A stretch of DNA of 64,000 nucleotides, from contig CALUNA010000016.1 of assembly GCA_944321895.1 (NCBI GenBank), forward strand, positions 1-64,000, read 5' to 3'. Source of the DNA: an uncultured Bacteroidales bacterium (lineage in GTDB: Bacteria > Bacteroidota > Bacteroidia > Bacteroidales > Paludibacteraceae). Below are positions 17,665 to 26,981 of this stretch, piece after piece. The translations under genes were made by a program, and so were the position numbers. The notes beneath the pieces were generated by a model that did no database searches, was not told the DNA's origin, and saw only the letters and a program-made list of their open reading frames with translations. Within the stretch, counting starts at the first letter, position 1, and each line of letters starts with the position of its first letter.

Positions 17665-18360
17665 TTAAGATTTCTGTTTTGGAGCGGCCGCATCACTGTC
17701 TGCCGCAATCAGCGGATTCCGATGCTGCTCAAAATATCGGCACCAGGGCTGCAATCCGCATTGCCCGCACTTGGGTTTGCGTGCCACGCACACATAACGT
17801 CCGTGCAGAATCAGCCAGTGATGTGCTTTCGGAATCAGGGTCGGCGGTATGTATTTTACCAGTTCCTTTTCGGTTTGCAGCGGGTTTTTGCTGCCGGTTG
17901 TCAGCCCGAGGCGTTCCGATATGCGGAATACATGCGTATCGACCGCCATGGCCGGACGGTTGAATACAACCGAAGCCACCACATTGGCTGTTTTGCGCCC
18001 TACGCCAGGCAGGGTCTGCAACTGTTCCACCGTGTCCGGCACTTCACCATGAAAATCGGACACAAGTTTCCGGGCCATTGCCACCAAATGTTTGGCTTTG
18101 TTGTTCGGATAGGAAATGCTGCGTATGTATTCAAACACAGTTTCCGGCTGTGCCGCCGCCAGGGCTTCCGGGGTCGGAAAATCCGCAAACAGTTTCGGAG
18201 TTGTCATATTCACACGCTTGTCCGTGCATTGCGCCGACAGAATGACTGCAATCAGCAGTTGAAAGGCATTCCCATAATGCAATTCACTTTCTGCAACCGG
18301 CATGTTTTCCTGGAACCATGCAATTATATTTTCATACCTTTGTTTTTTATTCATAACCAT
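17665..18360 (-). CDS. nth: Endonuclease III (DNA glycosylase/AP lyase)
   Basis: A 231-residue enzyme of base-excision repair that removes oxidised pyrimidines and cuts the abasic site. It has the helix-hairpin-helix LPGVGRKTANVV with the catalytic lysine K123 and the catalytic aspartate D141 (AVDTHVFR). The [4Fe-4S] cluster ligands are C191, C198, C201 and C207 in the spacing C-x6-C-x2-C-x5-C. The start may be 18360 (MVMNKK) or 18354 (MNKK). A divergent promoter region with ftsK lies upstream, and the HIT gene lies downstream in the same unit. Confidence 0.95.
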   Translation of the reverse strand: MVMNKKQRYENIIAWFQENMPVAESELHYGNAFQLLIAVILSAQCTDKRVNMTTPKLFADFPTPEALAAAQPETVFEYIRSISYPNNKAKHLVAMARKLVSDFHGEVPDTVEQLQTLPGVGRKTANVVASVVFNRPAMAVDTHVFRISERLGLTTGSKNPLQTEKELVKYIPPTLIPKAHHWLILHGRYVCVARKPKCGQCGLQPWCRYFEQHRNPLIAADSDAAAPKQKS

Positions 18361-18376
18361 TCAAAAAAACAATGTG

Positions 18377-18384
18377 CAAATGTA
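18377..18384 (-). promoter_or_regulatory. Candidate -7 element of nth
   Basis: TACATTTG on the - strand, 16 bp before the start at 18360 and 22 bp before 18354. It is back to back with the ftsK element. Confidence 0.45.
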
Positions 18385-18396
18385 GGTATTTTTTTG

Positions 18397-18404
18397 TACT
18401 TTTG
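18397..18404 (+). promoter_or_regulatory. Candidate -7 element of ftsK
   Basis: TACTTTTG on the + strand, 52 bp before the ftsK start. It forms a compact divergent promoter with the nth element, only 12 bp apart. Confidence 0.5.
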
Positions 18405-18456
18405 CAGTTGAAAAAATATGAAATATCCGGATTCGTTATAAATTCATTATCTGCAT

Positions 18457-20994
18457 ATGCCTTCCAAGCCTCCAAGCAAACCAAGCAAACCATCGGTTTC
18501 AAATACGAACAACAAAAAAAAGGCGGATGAACGCCCCCGCATTTCCTATTGGAAACAAATCAGTTCATTTTGCAATGATGAACGCTTCCGTTTCATTTTG
18601 GGATTGCTGCTTATCATTGTCGTTTTGTATACGCTGCTGGCCTTCATATCGTTTTTCTTCACAGGTGCGGCCGATGCCAGCATTTTGGAGAACCAGTGGG
18701 ACGACCAAAGTGCCATGCGCAAGAACATAACCAACTGGACCGGTATTCTGGGAGCAATCCTGGCCAATGCCTTTCTGGACAAATGGTTCGGCGTCTCATC
18801 GTTTGTCATTTTGTTCGCCGCCGCTGTTCTGGCATTCCGCCTTATGGGTGTCAAACGTTTCTCGCTCTGGCGGACATTTTTCCACTCGGCTTTCTGGCTC
18901 ATCTGGGGCTCCATCGCCATCGGATTTGTATGCAAACCTTTTTATATGGATTCCTTTTTCCGCTGGGGAGGCGGACACGGACTGGGCATAAGCGACTGGC
19001 TCGTGTCATACGTCCAGATATACGGCACCATACTGATTCTGCTTGCCTTATTGCTGATTTTCCTGATTTTTTCCAACAAGAGTACCATTCCTTTCCTGAA
19101 AAAAACAGGTCGGGCTATCCTGAATGCACTGAAACGCAAGCCGAAACAGCCGGCAACCGGCGAGGCCGGACAAGAAACGGAGGAAACGGAAAAGAATGTC
19201 GCTGTCGGCACGGAAATAGTTCCCGAAGAATGGATAGAAGAACCGATAAACGACGAAACGGATGATAAAGAAATAGAATTCCAAGTGCAACCGGCTGAAG
19301 AAGAAAAAGGTGATGATGAAGACAAAAGTCATGATGAAACAGAAACCGATTTCGTTGTAGAAACGGGGAAAACCGACGAGCCGGAAGAAGCCGCGGAAGG
19401 AAATATCACATTGGAAGTCGATACGCCACAAGACACGGAAGAAGCCGACCCGTATTACAACCTGAAAAATTTAGGAAAATACGACCCGACCCTTGATTTG
19501 TCGCACTATGAGTTTCCTACGCTCGACTTGCTCAAAACCTATCCGAACGAGAACGCGCCTGTCATTGACATGAACGAGCAGAACGCCAACAAGAACCGCA
19601 TCATCACTGCCCTGCGCAACTACGGCATCGAAATAGAAAGCATCAAAGCCACCATCGGCCCGACCATCACGCTGTACGAAATCGTGCCGCGGGCGGGCGT
19701 GCGCATCTCAAAAATCCGCAACTTGGAAAGCGACATCATGATGAGCCTGGCCGCAACCGGCATACGTATCATAGCGCCGATTCCCGGCAAAGGGACCATC
19801 GGTATTGAAGTGCCGAACGAGAACCCGCAAATCGTGTCCATGCATTCGGTCATAGCGTCCAAAAAATTCCAGGAAGAAAGCAAATACCAACTGCCGGTAG
19901 CCTTGGGACGCACCATCACCAACGAGGTGTTCATGTTCGACCTGGCCAAAACACCGCATCTGCTCGTGGCCGGCGCTACCGGACAAGGAAAATCCGTCGG
20001 TCTGAATGCCATCATCACTTCCCTGCTCTACAAAAAGCATCCGTCGGAGTTGAAGCTCGTGCTGGTAGACCCGAAAATGGTGGAATTCAACATTTACGCC
20101 GCGTTGGAAAAGCACTACATGGCCAAAATGCCCGACGAAGACAACGTCATCATCACGGACTCCACCAAGGTAATCCAGACGCTCAACTCACTGGTAATCG
20201 AGATGGAGAACCGCTACAAGTTGCTTATGGAGGCACATTGCCGGAACATAGTGGAATACAACGAAAAATTCATCAACCGGCAACTGAACCCCGAAAAAGG
20301 ACACCGTTACCTGCCTTATATAGTTATTGTCATCGATGAGTTCGGCGATTTCATTATGGTGGCGGGCAAGGAAGTGGAAATGCCGATTTCGCGTATCACG
20401 CAAAAAGCGCGCGCCGTGGGCATGCACATGATTCTGGCCACACAACGTCCTTCATCCAATATCATTACCGGTATCATCAAGGCCAACGTACCGAGCCGCA
20501 TTGCCTTCCGTGTGGATTCAAGCCTCAACTCACGCATCATACTCGATGCGACCGGCGCGGAACAGCTTGTCGGCCGCGGCGACCTACTCTATTCCGGCGG
20601 TAATGATGTTGTCCGCGTGCAATGCGCTTTCGTCGATACGCCCGAAGTGGAAGAAATCGTCCACCACATCAGCAAGCAACAGGCCTATCCGAGCGCATAC
20701 GAACTGCCGGAATATGTGCCCGGCGAAAATGACGGCACGCCCATGCCCGGCAGCGTCGATTTGAGCAAACGCGACCCGCTGTTCACTGATGTGGCACGTT
20801 TCGTCGTTGCGCAGCAACAAGGCTCCACTTCCGTGATACAAAGGCACTTCCAAATAGGATACAACCGTGCAGGACGCATTACCGACCAACTGGAAGCCGC
20901 CGGAATCGTAAGCGGCAACAATGGCAGCAAAGGGCGTCAGGTATTGGTGCAGGACGATTTCACGCTGACACAAATACTGGAAGGATTACTATAA
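18457..20994 (+). CDS. ftsK: DNA translocase FtsK/SpoIIIE
   Basis: An 845-residue protein with an N-terminal membrane domain of about four segments (roughly residues 45-215). A Glu/Asp-rich linker follows at about 240-330, then the RecA-like motor with Walker A GATGQGKS (K512) and the DEFGDF Walker B region. The C-terminal winged-helix gamma domain (SVIQRHFQIGYNRAGRITDQLE) binds KOPS-type sequences in known FtsKs. FtsK anchors at the septum and pumps chromosome termini during division. The frame, length and start (MPSKPPSKPSKPS) are normal. lolA follows after 15 bp and trxB after that, an order seen in related genomes. Confidence 0.95.
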   Translation: MPSKPPSKPSKPSVSNTNNKKKADERPRISYWKQISSFCNDERFRFILGLLLIIVVLYTLLAFISFFFTGAADASILENQWDDQSAMRKNITNWTGILGAILANAFLDKWFGVSSFVILFAAAVLAFRLMGVKRFSLWRTFFHSAFWLIWGSIAIGFVCKPFYMDSFFRWGGGHGLGISDWLVSYVQIYGTILILLALLLIFLIFSNKSTIPFLKKTGRAILNALKRKPKQPATGEAGQETEETEKNVAVGTEIVPEEWIEEPINDETDDKEIEFQVQPAEEEKGDDEDKSHDETETDFVVETGKTDEPEEAAEGNITLEVDTPQDTEEADPYYNLKNLGKYDPTLDLSHYEFPTLDLLKTYPNENAPVIDMNEQNANKNRIITALRNYGIEIESIKATIGPTITLYEIVPRAGVRISKIRNLESDIMMSLAATGIRIIAPIPGKGTIGIEVPNENPQIVSMHSVIASKKFQEESKYQLPVALGRTITNEVFMFDLAKTPHLLVAGATGQGKSVGLNAIITSLLYKKHPSELKLVLVDPKMVEFNIYAALEKHYMAKMPDEDNVIITDSTKVIQTLNSLVIEMENRYKLLMEAHCRNIVEYNEKFINRQLNPEKGHRYLPYIVIVIDEFGDFIMVAGKEVEMPISRITQKARAVGMHMILATQRPSSNIITGIIKANVPSRIAFRVDSSLNSRIILDATGAEQLVGRGDLLYSGGNDVVRVQCAFVDTPEVEEIVHHISKQQAYPSAYELPEYVPGENDGTPMPGSVDLSKRDPLFTDVARFVVAQQQGSTSVIQRHFQIGYNRAGRITDQLEAAGIVSGNNGSKGRQVLVQDDFTLTQILEGLL

Positions 20995-21009
20995 CAAACC
21001 AACACTGCC

Positions 21010-21645
21010 ATGAACAGATTTCTGAAAACCATTTGCCTTTTATGGCTTTGCCTGCCGTGGATAGCCTTGCAAGCCCAGCAACCCGAAGAGCTTGTAAAAC
21101 AACTGATCCGGAAGACGGAAACCGGCGCATTGAAAGCCGACTACACCATAGCCGTAACGGAAAAAGATGCCAACGCGCCCATTATTTACCGCGGCAGCAT
21201 CCTGATGAAAGGCAACAAATTCAATTTGCAAGCCGATGGGCTGGAAATTGCCTATGACGGCAAAACACAATGGGCATATGTGGAAGATACGGAAGAAATC
21301 AACATTTCCGAACCGACCCGGGAAGAAGTGGCGGAAATAAACCCGATTCTGCTGGCAAGAAACATGGCCGGGACATGCAAGCTGCAATTCTCTTCCACAC
21401 AAAAGGCAAACGACAAATACATCATCGACTTTTTCCCAGACGCGGCACAGACAGGCATAAAAAAACTGAGCCTGACCCTGCGCAAAACCGACCTGGCACC
21501 GCTGTCTGTCACCATGAGAAGTGCCGACGGCATGCTAACGGAAATAACACTCAACGCGCAGCAATTCAATGCGCCGGCTGCCGACAAGGATTTCCAACTG
21601 AATCCAGGCGATTATCCGGACGCGCTTGTCAATGACTTACGATAA
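21010..21645 (+). CDS. lolA: LolA-like outer-membrane lipoprotein carrier
   Basis: A 211-residue protein with a signal peptide (MNRFLKTICLLWLCLPWIALQA) and the LolA-type beta-sheet domain (LKADYTIAVTEKD, GSILMKGNKFNL, YDGKTQWAY, LTLRKTDLAPLSV). LolA shuttles lipoproteins across the periplasm, which fits an organism with many surface lipoproteins. It starts 15 bp after ftsK and so probably shares its transcript. Family-level assignment is firm; that it is the main LolA of the cell is inferred. Confidence 0.85.
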   Translation: MNRFLKTICLLWLCLPWIALQAQQPEELVKQLIRKTETGALKADYTIAVTEKDANAPIIYRGSILMKGNKFNLQADGLEIAYDGKTQWAYVEDTEEINISEPTREEVAEINPILLARNMAGTCKLQFSSTQKANDKYIIDFFPDAAQTGIKKLSLTLRKTDLAPLSVTMRSADGMLTEITLNAQQFNAPAADKDFQLNPGDYPDALVNDLR

Positions 21646-21694
21646 ACAACAAAATAAACAAAACGGCATATAAGCCAATAAAACAATTATCAAT

Positions 21695-22633
21695 ATGGAA
21701 AAAACACGCTGTTTAATCATAGGTTCCGGCCCGGCCGGATTCACCGCCGCCATTTATGCATCGCGCGCCAATCTGCAACCCATCCTATACGAAGGCATGC
21801 AACCCGGCGGCCAACTGACCACAACAACCGAAATAGAAAACTTCCCGGGCTATCCGAATGGCATTGATGGCAACCAGTTGATGGATGATCTGCGCAAACA
21901 GGCCAAGAATTTCGGAGCAGACGTCCGCTGGGGTGTTGTTACCTCCGTGGACTTTTCCATTTCACCCAAAAAGATAGTTATCGATGAAACACAAACCATT
22001 GAAGCCGATACCGTAATCATAGCCACCGGTGCATCCGCCATGTATCTCGGTTTGCCCGACGAGCAGAAATATGCCGGACAAGGCGTTTCGGCATGCGCTA
22101 CCTGCGACGGATTTTTCTACCGGAAAAAAGATGTCGCTGTTGTCGGCGGAGGCGACACGGCCTGCGAAGAAGCCATCTACCTGGCCGGATTGTGCAACAA
22201 GGTGTACATGATTGTACGTAAAAACTACCTGCGCGCATCCACCATCATGCAAAAACGTGTCATGGAAACACCTAACATCGAAATCCTGTTCGAGCACAAT
22301 ACAGTCGGCCTGACCGGCGAGAACGGCGTGGATGGTGCCGACCTCATCAAACGCAAAGGCGAGCCCGATGAAGAGCGTGTCCATATTGCCATTGACGGTT
22401 TTTTCCTGGCTATCGGGCACAAACCGAATTCGGATATTTTCAAGCCCTATCTGGAAACAGACCAAACAGGCTACATAAAAACCATTCCCGGAACACCATG
22501 CACATCCATTCCGGGCGTTTTCGCGGCCGGCGATGTGGCTGACCCCGTTTACCGGCAGGCCATCACTGCCGCCGGAAGCGGTTGCAAAGCCGCCATCGAA
22601 GCCGAACGCTATTTAAGCCAGAACGGGCTGTAG
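21695..22633 (+). CDS. trxB: Thioredoxin-disulfide reductase
   Basis: A 312-residue NADPH-dependent flavoprotein that reduces thioredoxin. It has the N-terminal FAD site IIGSGPAGFTAAIYA, the redox pair C134-A-T-C137 and the NADPH site VVGGGDTACEEA near residues 149-160. The C-terminal FAD segment GVFAAGDVADPVYRQAITAAG is also present. The length is standard for the low-molecular-weight bacterial type. It sits 49 bp behind lolA, and the HTCS gene of the polysaccharide locus follows after 28 bp. Confidence 0.96.
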   Translation: MEKTRCLIIGSGPAGFTAAIYASRANLQPILYEGMQPGGQLTTTTEIENFPGYPNGIDGNQLMDDLRKQAKNFGADVRWGVVTSVDFSISPKKIVIDETQTIEADTVIIATGASAMYLGLPDEQKYAGQGVSACATCDGFFYRKKDVAVVGGGDTACEEAIYLAGLCNKVYMIVRKNYLRASTIMQKRVMETPNIEILFEHNTVGLTGENGVDGADLIKRKGEPDEERVHIAIDGFFLAIGHKPNSDIFKPYLETDQTGYIKTIPGTPCTSIPGVFAAGDVADPVYRQAITAAGSGCKAAIEAERYLSQNGL

Positions 22634-22661
22634 GTCATACATTATACAATGTTCCGCTTAC

Positions 22662-25600
22662 ATGAAAAGACAATTCCGACATATTGCGGTTTACCTAATG
22701 TGCGGGCTGTTGTTCCATGCCGCCCATGCCGAGAATATTTATTTCTCAAAAATCGGCATTGAACAGGGTTTGTCACAATTGTCCGTCATGACCATCTATC
22801 AGGATGAACAAGGCGCCATGTGGTTCGGCACCCGCGAAGGAGTGAACCGTTATACAGGCGGCGGAATGGAGACCATGCAACCGCAATCGAACGATTCCAA
22901 TTCGCTGAGCGGGAATATTGTAAAAAAAATATGTGGTGATGGCCAGGGAAAGGTTTTTATTCACACACAAAGCGGCGTAAACCAATATGAATTACGCCAC
23001 GCGCGCCTGAGTATCATTGAATCCGACCCTGTGGACGCCATCTGCTACGGGAGCAGACTTTGGATTGCCGTTGGAAAAGATCTGTTCGTATATCAGGACG
23101 GAGAAAAAACGGCCTATGCACACATAAAGGAAATGGATTCGGAAATAACCGTCATTACCGAACTGTCCAACGGACGCCTCATTGCAGGTACGGTATCCGA
23201 TGGTGTGTTTATCATAGACCAGAACCGCAAAATAAGATGCATTCTAAAGCCAGGAAGCCAGATTTCTGACATTTTTGAGGATTCAAAGAAAAATATCTGG
23301 ATAGGCACATGGGAACACGGGCTGTTCCGTATAGGCCGCGATGGCAGCCAGAAACAATACCTGCCGGACAAGAAAAAGCCGGACAATTCCATATCATCGG
23401 CTTTCGTCAGAACCATATGCGAAGACAACAACGACAACCTGTGGATAGGAACCCGCAAAGGGCTGGATTGCCTGTATATCGAAAATGACAGATTCCTGCA
23501 TTATGATGCCAACGAATCCAACTCACGGATGCTGACAAATGAATCGGTATGGTCGCTGTATAGAGACAAACAAGGAACTATCTGGGTCGGCACCTATTTC
23601 GGAGGAGTCAACTATTTCAATTCGGAATCCGAATTCTGCATCATGCATGACCTGCAAAAAGGAATATTCAGCAATCGTCCGTTCCCTGTCATTGCCGACA
23701 TATTGGAAGATGAAAAACACAACCTTTTCCTCATAACGGAAGGCGAAGGACTGATCTATTACCGCCCACAGGAAAAGACATACGATGTCTACAAATCAGA
23801 CCACAACAACCCGAACAGTCTGGTGAACGACAACATAAAAACAGCATGGCTCGACCGGCAGGACAAGAAACTATGGCTCGGCACCCATCTGGGAGGACTG
23901 TGCTGTCTGGATCTGAAAACCATGCGTTTCAGGCAATTCCGCCACATCAAACCCGAGTGGGACCAATCAAACATAATACGCTCCATCGTCCCATACACAG
24001 ACAACAAACTGTTGATAGCCACCTACAACGGTCTGTTTCTGTTCGACCGGAACACGGAAAAATTCAGTTTGTTCTCGGAAGAATTGCATAAACAGGTAAG
24101 CTATCATGTCGATTTGAAAATCGACAGTGGAGGCTGTTTCTGGATAGCAAGTCGCGGAGTTTTCCGGTATGACCCGTCAACAGGACAGCTGGACCGCTTC
24201 TTTCATGACCCGAACGACAGCACCAGCCTGAGCAGCAACAACGCCAACAAAATATTGATTGACAGCAAAGGCCGCATATGGATTGCCACGAACGGAGGCG
24301 GCCTGAATCTGTATGCCGGTGAAAACCGGTTCATACACTACAACAGCCACACCTGCAACCTGCAGAACGACTACGTAAGCAACTGCATTGAATCACGATA
24401 CGGCTACATAGTTATCAGCACGACCCACGGATTATCCATGCTGGACCCTGAAAACGGACAGCTCAGGAATTTCAACGCCTCCAACGGACTGCGACTCAAT
24501 TCGCTCTATAACGGCGGAATGAGCCTGACCCAGAACGGCGAACTGTATATAGCAGGCATGAACGGTATGATATCATTCCACGAAGAAGACCTGTACAGCA
24601 CACATCGTTCATGCAAACTCTACTTGTCCGACCTGTGGGTAAACAACCAGCGGGTTTTTCCGGGAGACCGGCATAATATACTGCAACAGACACTTCCCTA
24701 CACGGAAAAAATCAGGTTGACCTACCAACAGCGCATGCTACTCATAAAATTTGCCACGGACAATTACATTTCCATACACGAACCATCGTTCCGCTACCGG
24801 ATGGAAGGTTTGTCCGACATATGGATAAACATGCCGCAACAAGTACACCAGTTGAACTTCATTAACCTGCGCCCTGGAAAATACAGACTTTCCATTGAAG
24901 GTATTTCACCCACAGACGGATCCATAGTAGCCACGACCGGTATTGACATACAGGTCACGCCACCATGGTATGCCACCTGGTACGCATACCTTCTATATGC
25001 CGCCATCATCGCCTTCTTCCTATGGCGCTATATCGTTTTCAGCCGCTCCAGGTTCGCACTGAAGACATCCTTGGAATACGAGAAAAAAGAACGAGAACAA
25101 CTGGAAGCCGTGAACCAGTCGAAACTTCGCTTTTTCACCAACATATCCCATGAATTCAGGACACCGCTCACCCTGATTATCGGGCAACTGGACATGCTTT
25201 TGCAAACCCAGGACATACGTCCCGGCGCCTACAACCGGCTGCTGAACATAAAACGCAATGCAAACACCATGCTCCACCTGATAAGCGAATTGCTGGAATT
25301 CAGAAAAAGCGAACAAGGATACCTGCAAATAAAGGTGGCCCAGTTGGACTTTGTCGCGTTCATTTATGAGATATACCTTTCGTTTGCGGAATTTGCGACC
25401 TACCGCAACATCAAACTTGATTTCGTATGCAATGATGAAAAAATCATGCTGTGGTTTGACCCGGTACAAATGCAAAAGGTATTCTACAACCTCATTTCCA
25501 ATGCATTCAAATATACACCCAAAGGCGGGATAATCCGCATAACGGTGGAACAACTGGCAGAAACGGTAGCCGTTTCCGTTACCGACAGCGGTATTGGCAT

Positions 25601-26753
25601 ATCAGCCGATGCCCTAAACAAAATATTCGACCGGTTCTACCAGGCCGAAAACGGACTGCACATGGACAAGACCGGTCCGGGAACCGGCATAGGACTGGCA
25701 CTGACCAAAAACATAGTGGAAGCACACTCGGCCACCATCACGGTAAACAGCCAGGTGGAAGCAGGAAGCACATTCACCGTGACACTGAAAAAAGGTTCGG
25801 CACATTTCACCGAAGCACAAAAAACACATATCCAGACAGTGGAAACAAACTGCGCCCAACAGTTGAAAGACCTTGAACCTGAATTCATATCAGAAATCAT
25901 CAACACGCAAACCACTGATGGATCGCCGGCCTGCACCATGCTCATTGTGGAAGACAGTAAAGAACTGCAAGCCATGCTGAAAAGCATCTTCGAGCCTATC
26001 TACAGAATAATCACCGCCTCCGATGGCGAAGAAGGCCTGCAAATGACCATTGAACACCAGCCAGACATTGTCCTAAGCGACCTCATGATGCCAAAAATGT
26101 CAGGCAGCGAAATGTGCCAGAAAATAAAGAACAATATCAATATCTGCCACATACCAGTCGTATTGCTCACGGCACAGACTGCCATCGAGTACAACATAGA
26201 AAGCCTCCGACTCGGAGCCGACGACTATGTTACCAAACCTTTCAACCTGAAAGTGCTCATAACACGATGCAACAACCTGGTGAACGGACGCAAGTTACTG
26301 CAAGACAAATACATGCACCAGACCGAATTTCCCATGCACCAGATTGCCACCAACAAACTGGACCTGGAATTCATGGAAAAAGCATACAAACTGATTGAAG
26401 ACAATCTGGACAATCCGGATTTTGACATCGCCTGTTTTTCACGTGAAATGGCCATGGGGCGCACCCGGCTCTTCCGGAAAATAAAAGGAATATGCGGGCA
26501 GACGCCCAATGACTTCATACAAACCGTCCGGCTGAAAAAAGCCGCATTCTACCTGAAAAACAATCCGGAATACAACATTGCCGACATCACATACATGACC
26601 GGATTCGGCTCGCCAAAATACTTTGCCAAATGTTTTAAGGAACAATTCGGTATGCCCCCTACCGCTTACAGAAAGGAAGGAAACAACAGCGAAGAAGAAA
26701 ACGTCGATGAAAATGACAATAAAAAAGATACGGAACAGGCTCCCAAAAGCTGA
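22662..26753 (+). CDS. Hybrid two-component system sensor-regulator (HTCS) of the GAG locus
   Basis: A 1363-residue protein combining all parts of a two-component system. In order these are a signal peptide (ending near HAAHA), a periplasmic double beta-propeller of Reg_prop repeats (for example KNIWIGTWEHGLFRI, GTIWVGTYFGGVNYF) and a Y_Y_Y domain to about residue 765. One membrane segment (about 770-795) leads to the histidine kinase with H830 in ISHEFRTPL, an N-box FYNLISNAFKYTP and GTGIGLALTK. A receiver domain with D1140 (DLMMPKMSG) and an AraC-type HTH (about 1235-1345) complete it. HTCS proteins sense the breakdown oligosaccharide of their own PUL and activate it. It stands at the head of the chondroitin/hyaluronan locus, only 28 bp after trxB, and ends at its own terminator. 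Confidence 0.95.
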   Translation: MKRQFRHIAVYLMCGLLFHAAHAENIYFSKIGIEQGLSQLSVMTIYQDEQGAMWFGTREGVNRYTGGGMETMQPQSNDSNSLSGNIVKKICGDGQGKVFIHTQSGVNQYELRHARLSIIESDPVDAICYGSRLWIAVGKDLFVYQDGEKTAYAHIKEMDSEITVITELSNGRLIAGTVSDGVFIIDQNRKIRCILKPGSQISDIFEDSKKNIWIGTWEHGLFRIGRDGSQKQYLPDKKKPDNSISSAFVRTICEDNNDNLWIGTRKGLDCLYIENDRFLHYDANESNSRMLTNESVWSLYRDKQGTIWVGTYFGGVNYFNSESEFCIMHDLQKGIFSNRPFPVIADILEDEKHNLFLITEGEGLIYYRPQEKTYDVYKSDHNNPNSLVNDNIKTAWLDRQDKKLWLGTHLGGLCCLDLKTMRFRQFRHIKPEWDQSNIIRSIVPYTDNKLLIATYNGLFLFDRNTEKFSLFSEELHKQVSYHVDLKIDSGGCFWIASRGVFRYDPSTGQLDRFFHDPNDSTSLSSNNANKILIDSKGRIWIATNGGGLNLYAGENRFIHYNSHTCNLQNDYVSNCIESRYGYIVISTTHGLSMLDPENGQLRNFNASNGLRLNSLYNGGMSLTQNGELYIAGMNGMISFHEEDLYSTHRSCKLYLSDLWVNNQRVFPGDRHNILQQTLPYTEKIRLTYQQRMLLIKFATDNYISIHEPSFRYRMEGLSDIWINMPQQVHQLNFINLRPGKYRLSIEGISPTDGSIVATTGIDIQVTPPWYATWYAYLLYAAIIAFFLWRYIVFSRSRFALKTSLEYEKKEREQLEAVNQSKLRFFTNISHEFRTPLTLIIGQLDMLLQTQDIRPGAYNRLLNIKRNANTMLHLISELLEFRKSEQGYLQIKVAQLDFVAFIYEIYLSFAEFATYRNIKLDFVCNDEKIMLWFDPVQMQKVFYNLISNAFKYTPKGGIIRITVEQLAETVAVSVTDSGIGISADALNKIFDRFYQAENGLHMDKTGPGTGIGLALTKNIVEAHSATITVNSQVEAGSTFTVTLKKGSAHFTEAQKTHIQTVETNCAQQLKDLEPEFISEIINTQTTDGSPACTMLIVEDSKELQAMLKSIFEPIYRIITASDGEEGLQMTIEHQPDIVLSDLMMPKMSGSEMCQKIKNNINICHIPVVLLTAQTAIEYNIESLRLGADDYVTKPFNLKVLITRCNNLVNGRKLLQDKYMHQTEFPMHQIATNKLDLEFMEKAYKLIEDNLDNPDFDIACFSREMAMGRTRLFRKIKGICGQTPNDFIQTVRLKKAAFYLKNNPEYNIADITYMTGFGSPKYFAKCFKEQFGMPPTAYRKEGNNSEEENVDENDNKKDTEQAPKS

Positions 26754-26768
26754 CAAACAACCTGTTTG

Positions 26769-26806
26769 AAAACTGCAAGAAACATGTGTGCCCTTGCAGT
26801 TTTTTT
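26769..26806 (+). terminator. Terminator after the HTCS gene
   Basis: AAAACTGCAAG (26769-26779) pairs with CTTGCAGTTTT (26793-26803), inside a run of T. It separates the regulator from the structural genes. Confidence 0.85.
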
Positions 26807-26893
26807 CACCCACCTGCACGCACCCGAAAGCATAAACACTTAATAGTCAGCAAGAAACAAACGCAACGGCACATAAGTGCCATCCTAAAATAC

Positions 26894-26925
26894 GGACTAT
26901 TTTATACCTTTTGCGTCCTATTTTA
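26894..26925 (+). promoter_or_regulatory. Candidate HTCS operator upstream of the sulfatase gene
   Basis: Two direct repeats, GGACTATTTTA (26894-26904) and GTCCTATTTTA (26915-26925), are spaced 21 bp start to start, two turns of the helix. The second ends exactly 25 bp before the -7 element at 26951. The flanks also form the inverted pair TCCTAAAAT/ATTTTAGGA. A related box lies at 28592-28624 with the same 25-bp spacing. Confidence 0.6.
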
Positions 26926-26950
26926 GGAAATCCCGGCATCGGATTCAGCT

Positions 26951-26958
26951 TAACTTTG
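26951..26958 (+). promoter_or_regulatory. -7 element of the sulfatase promoter
   Basis: TAACTTTG matches TAnnTTTG, 23 bp before the start codon. No -33 element is seen, in keeping with activator dependence. Confidence 0.55.
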
Positions 26959-26981
26959 TCATCGTAACCAAACAAGAAACC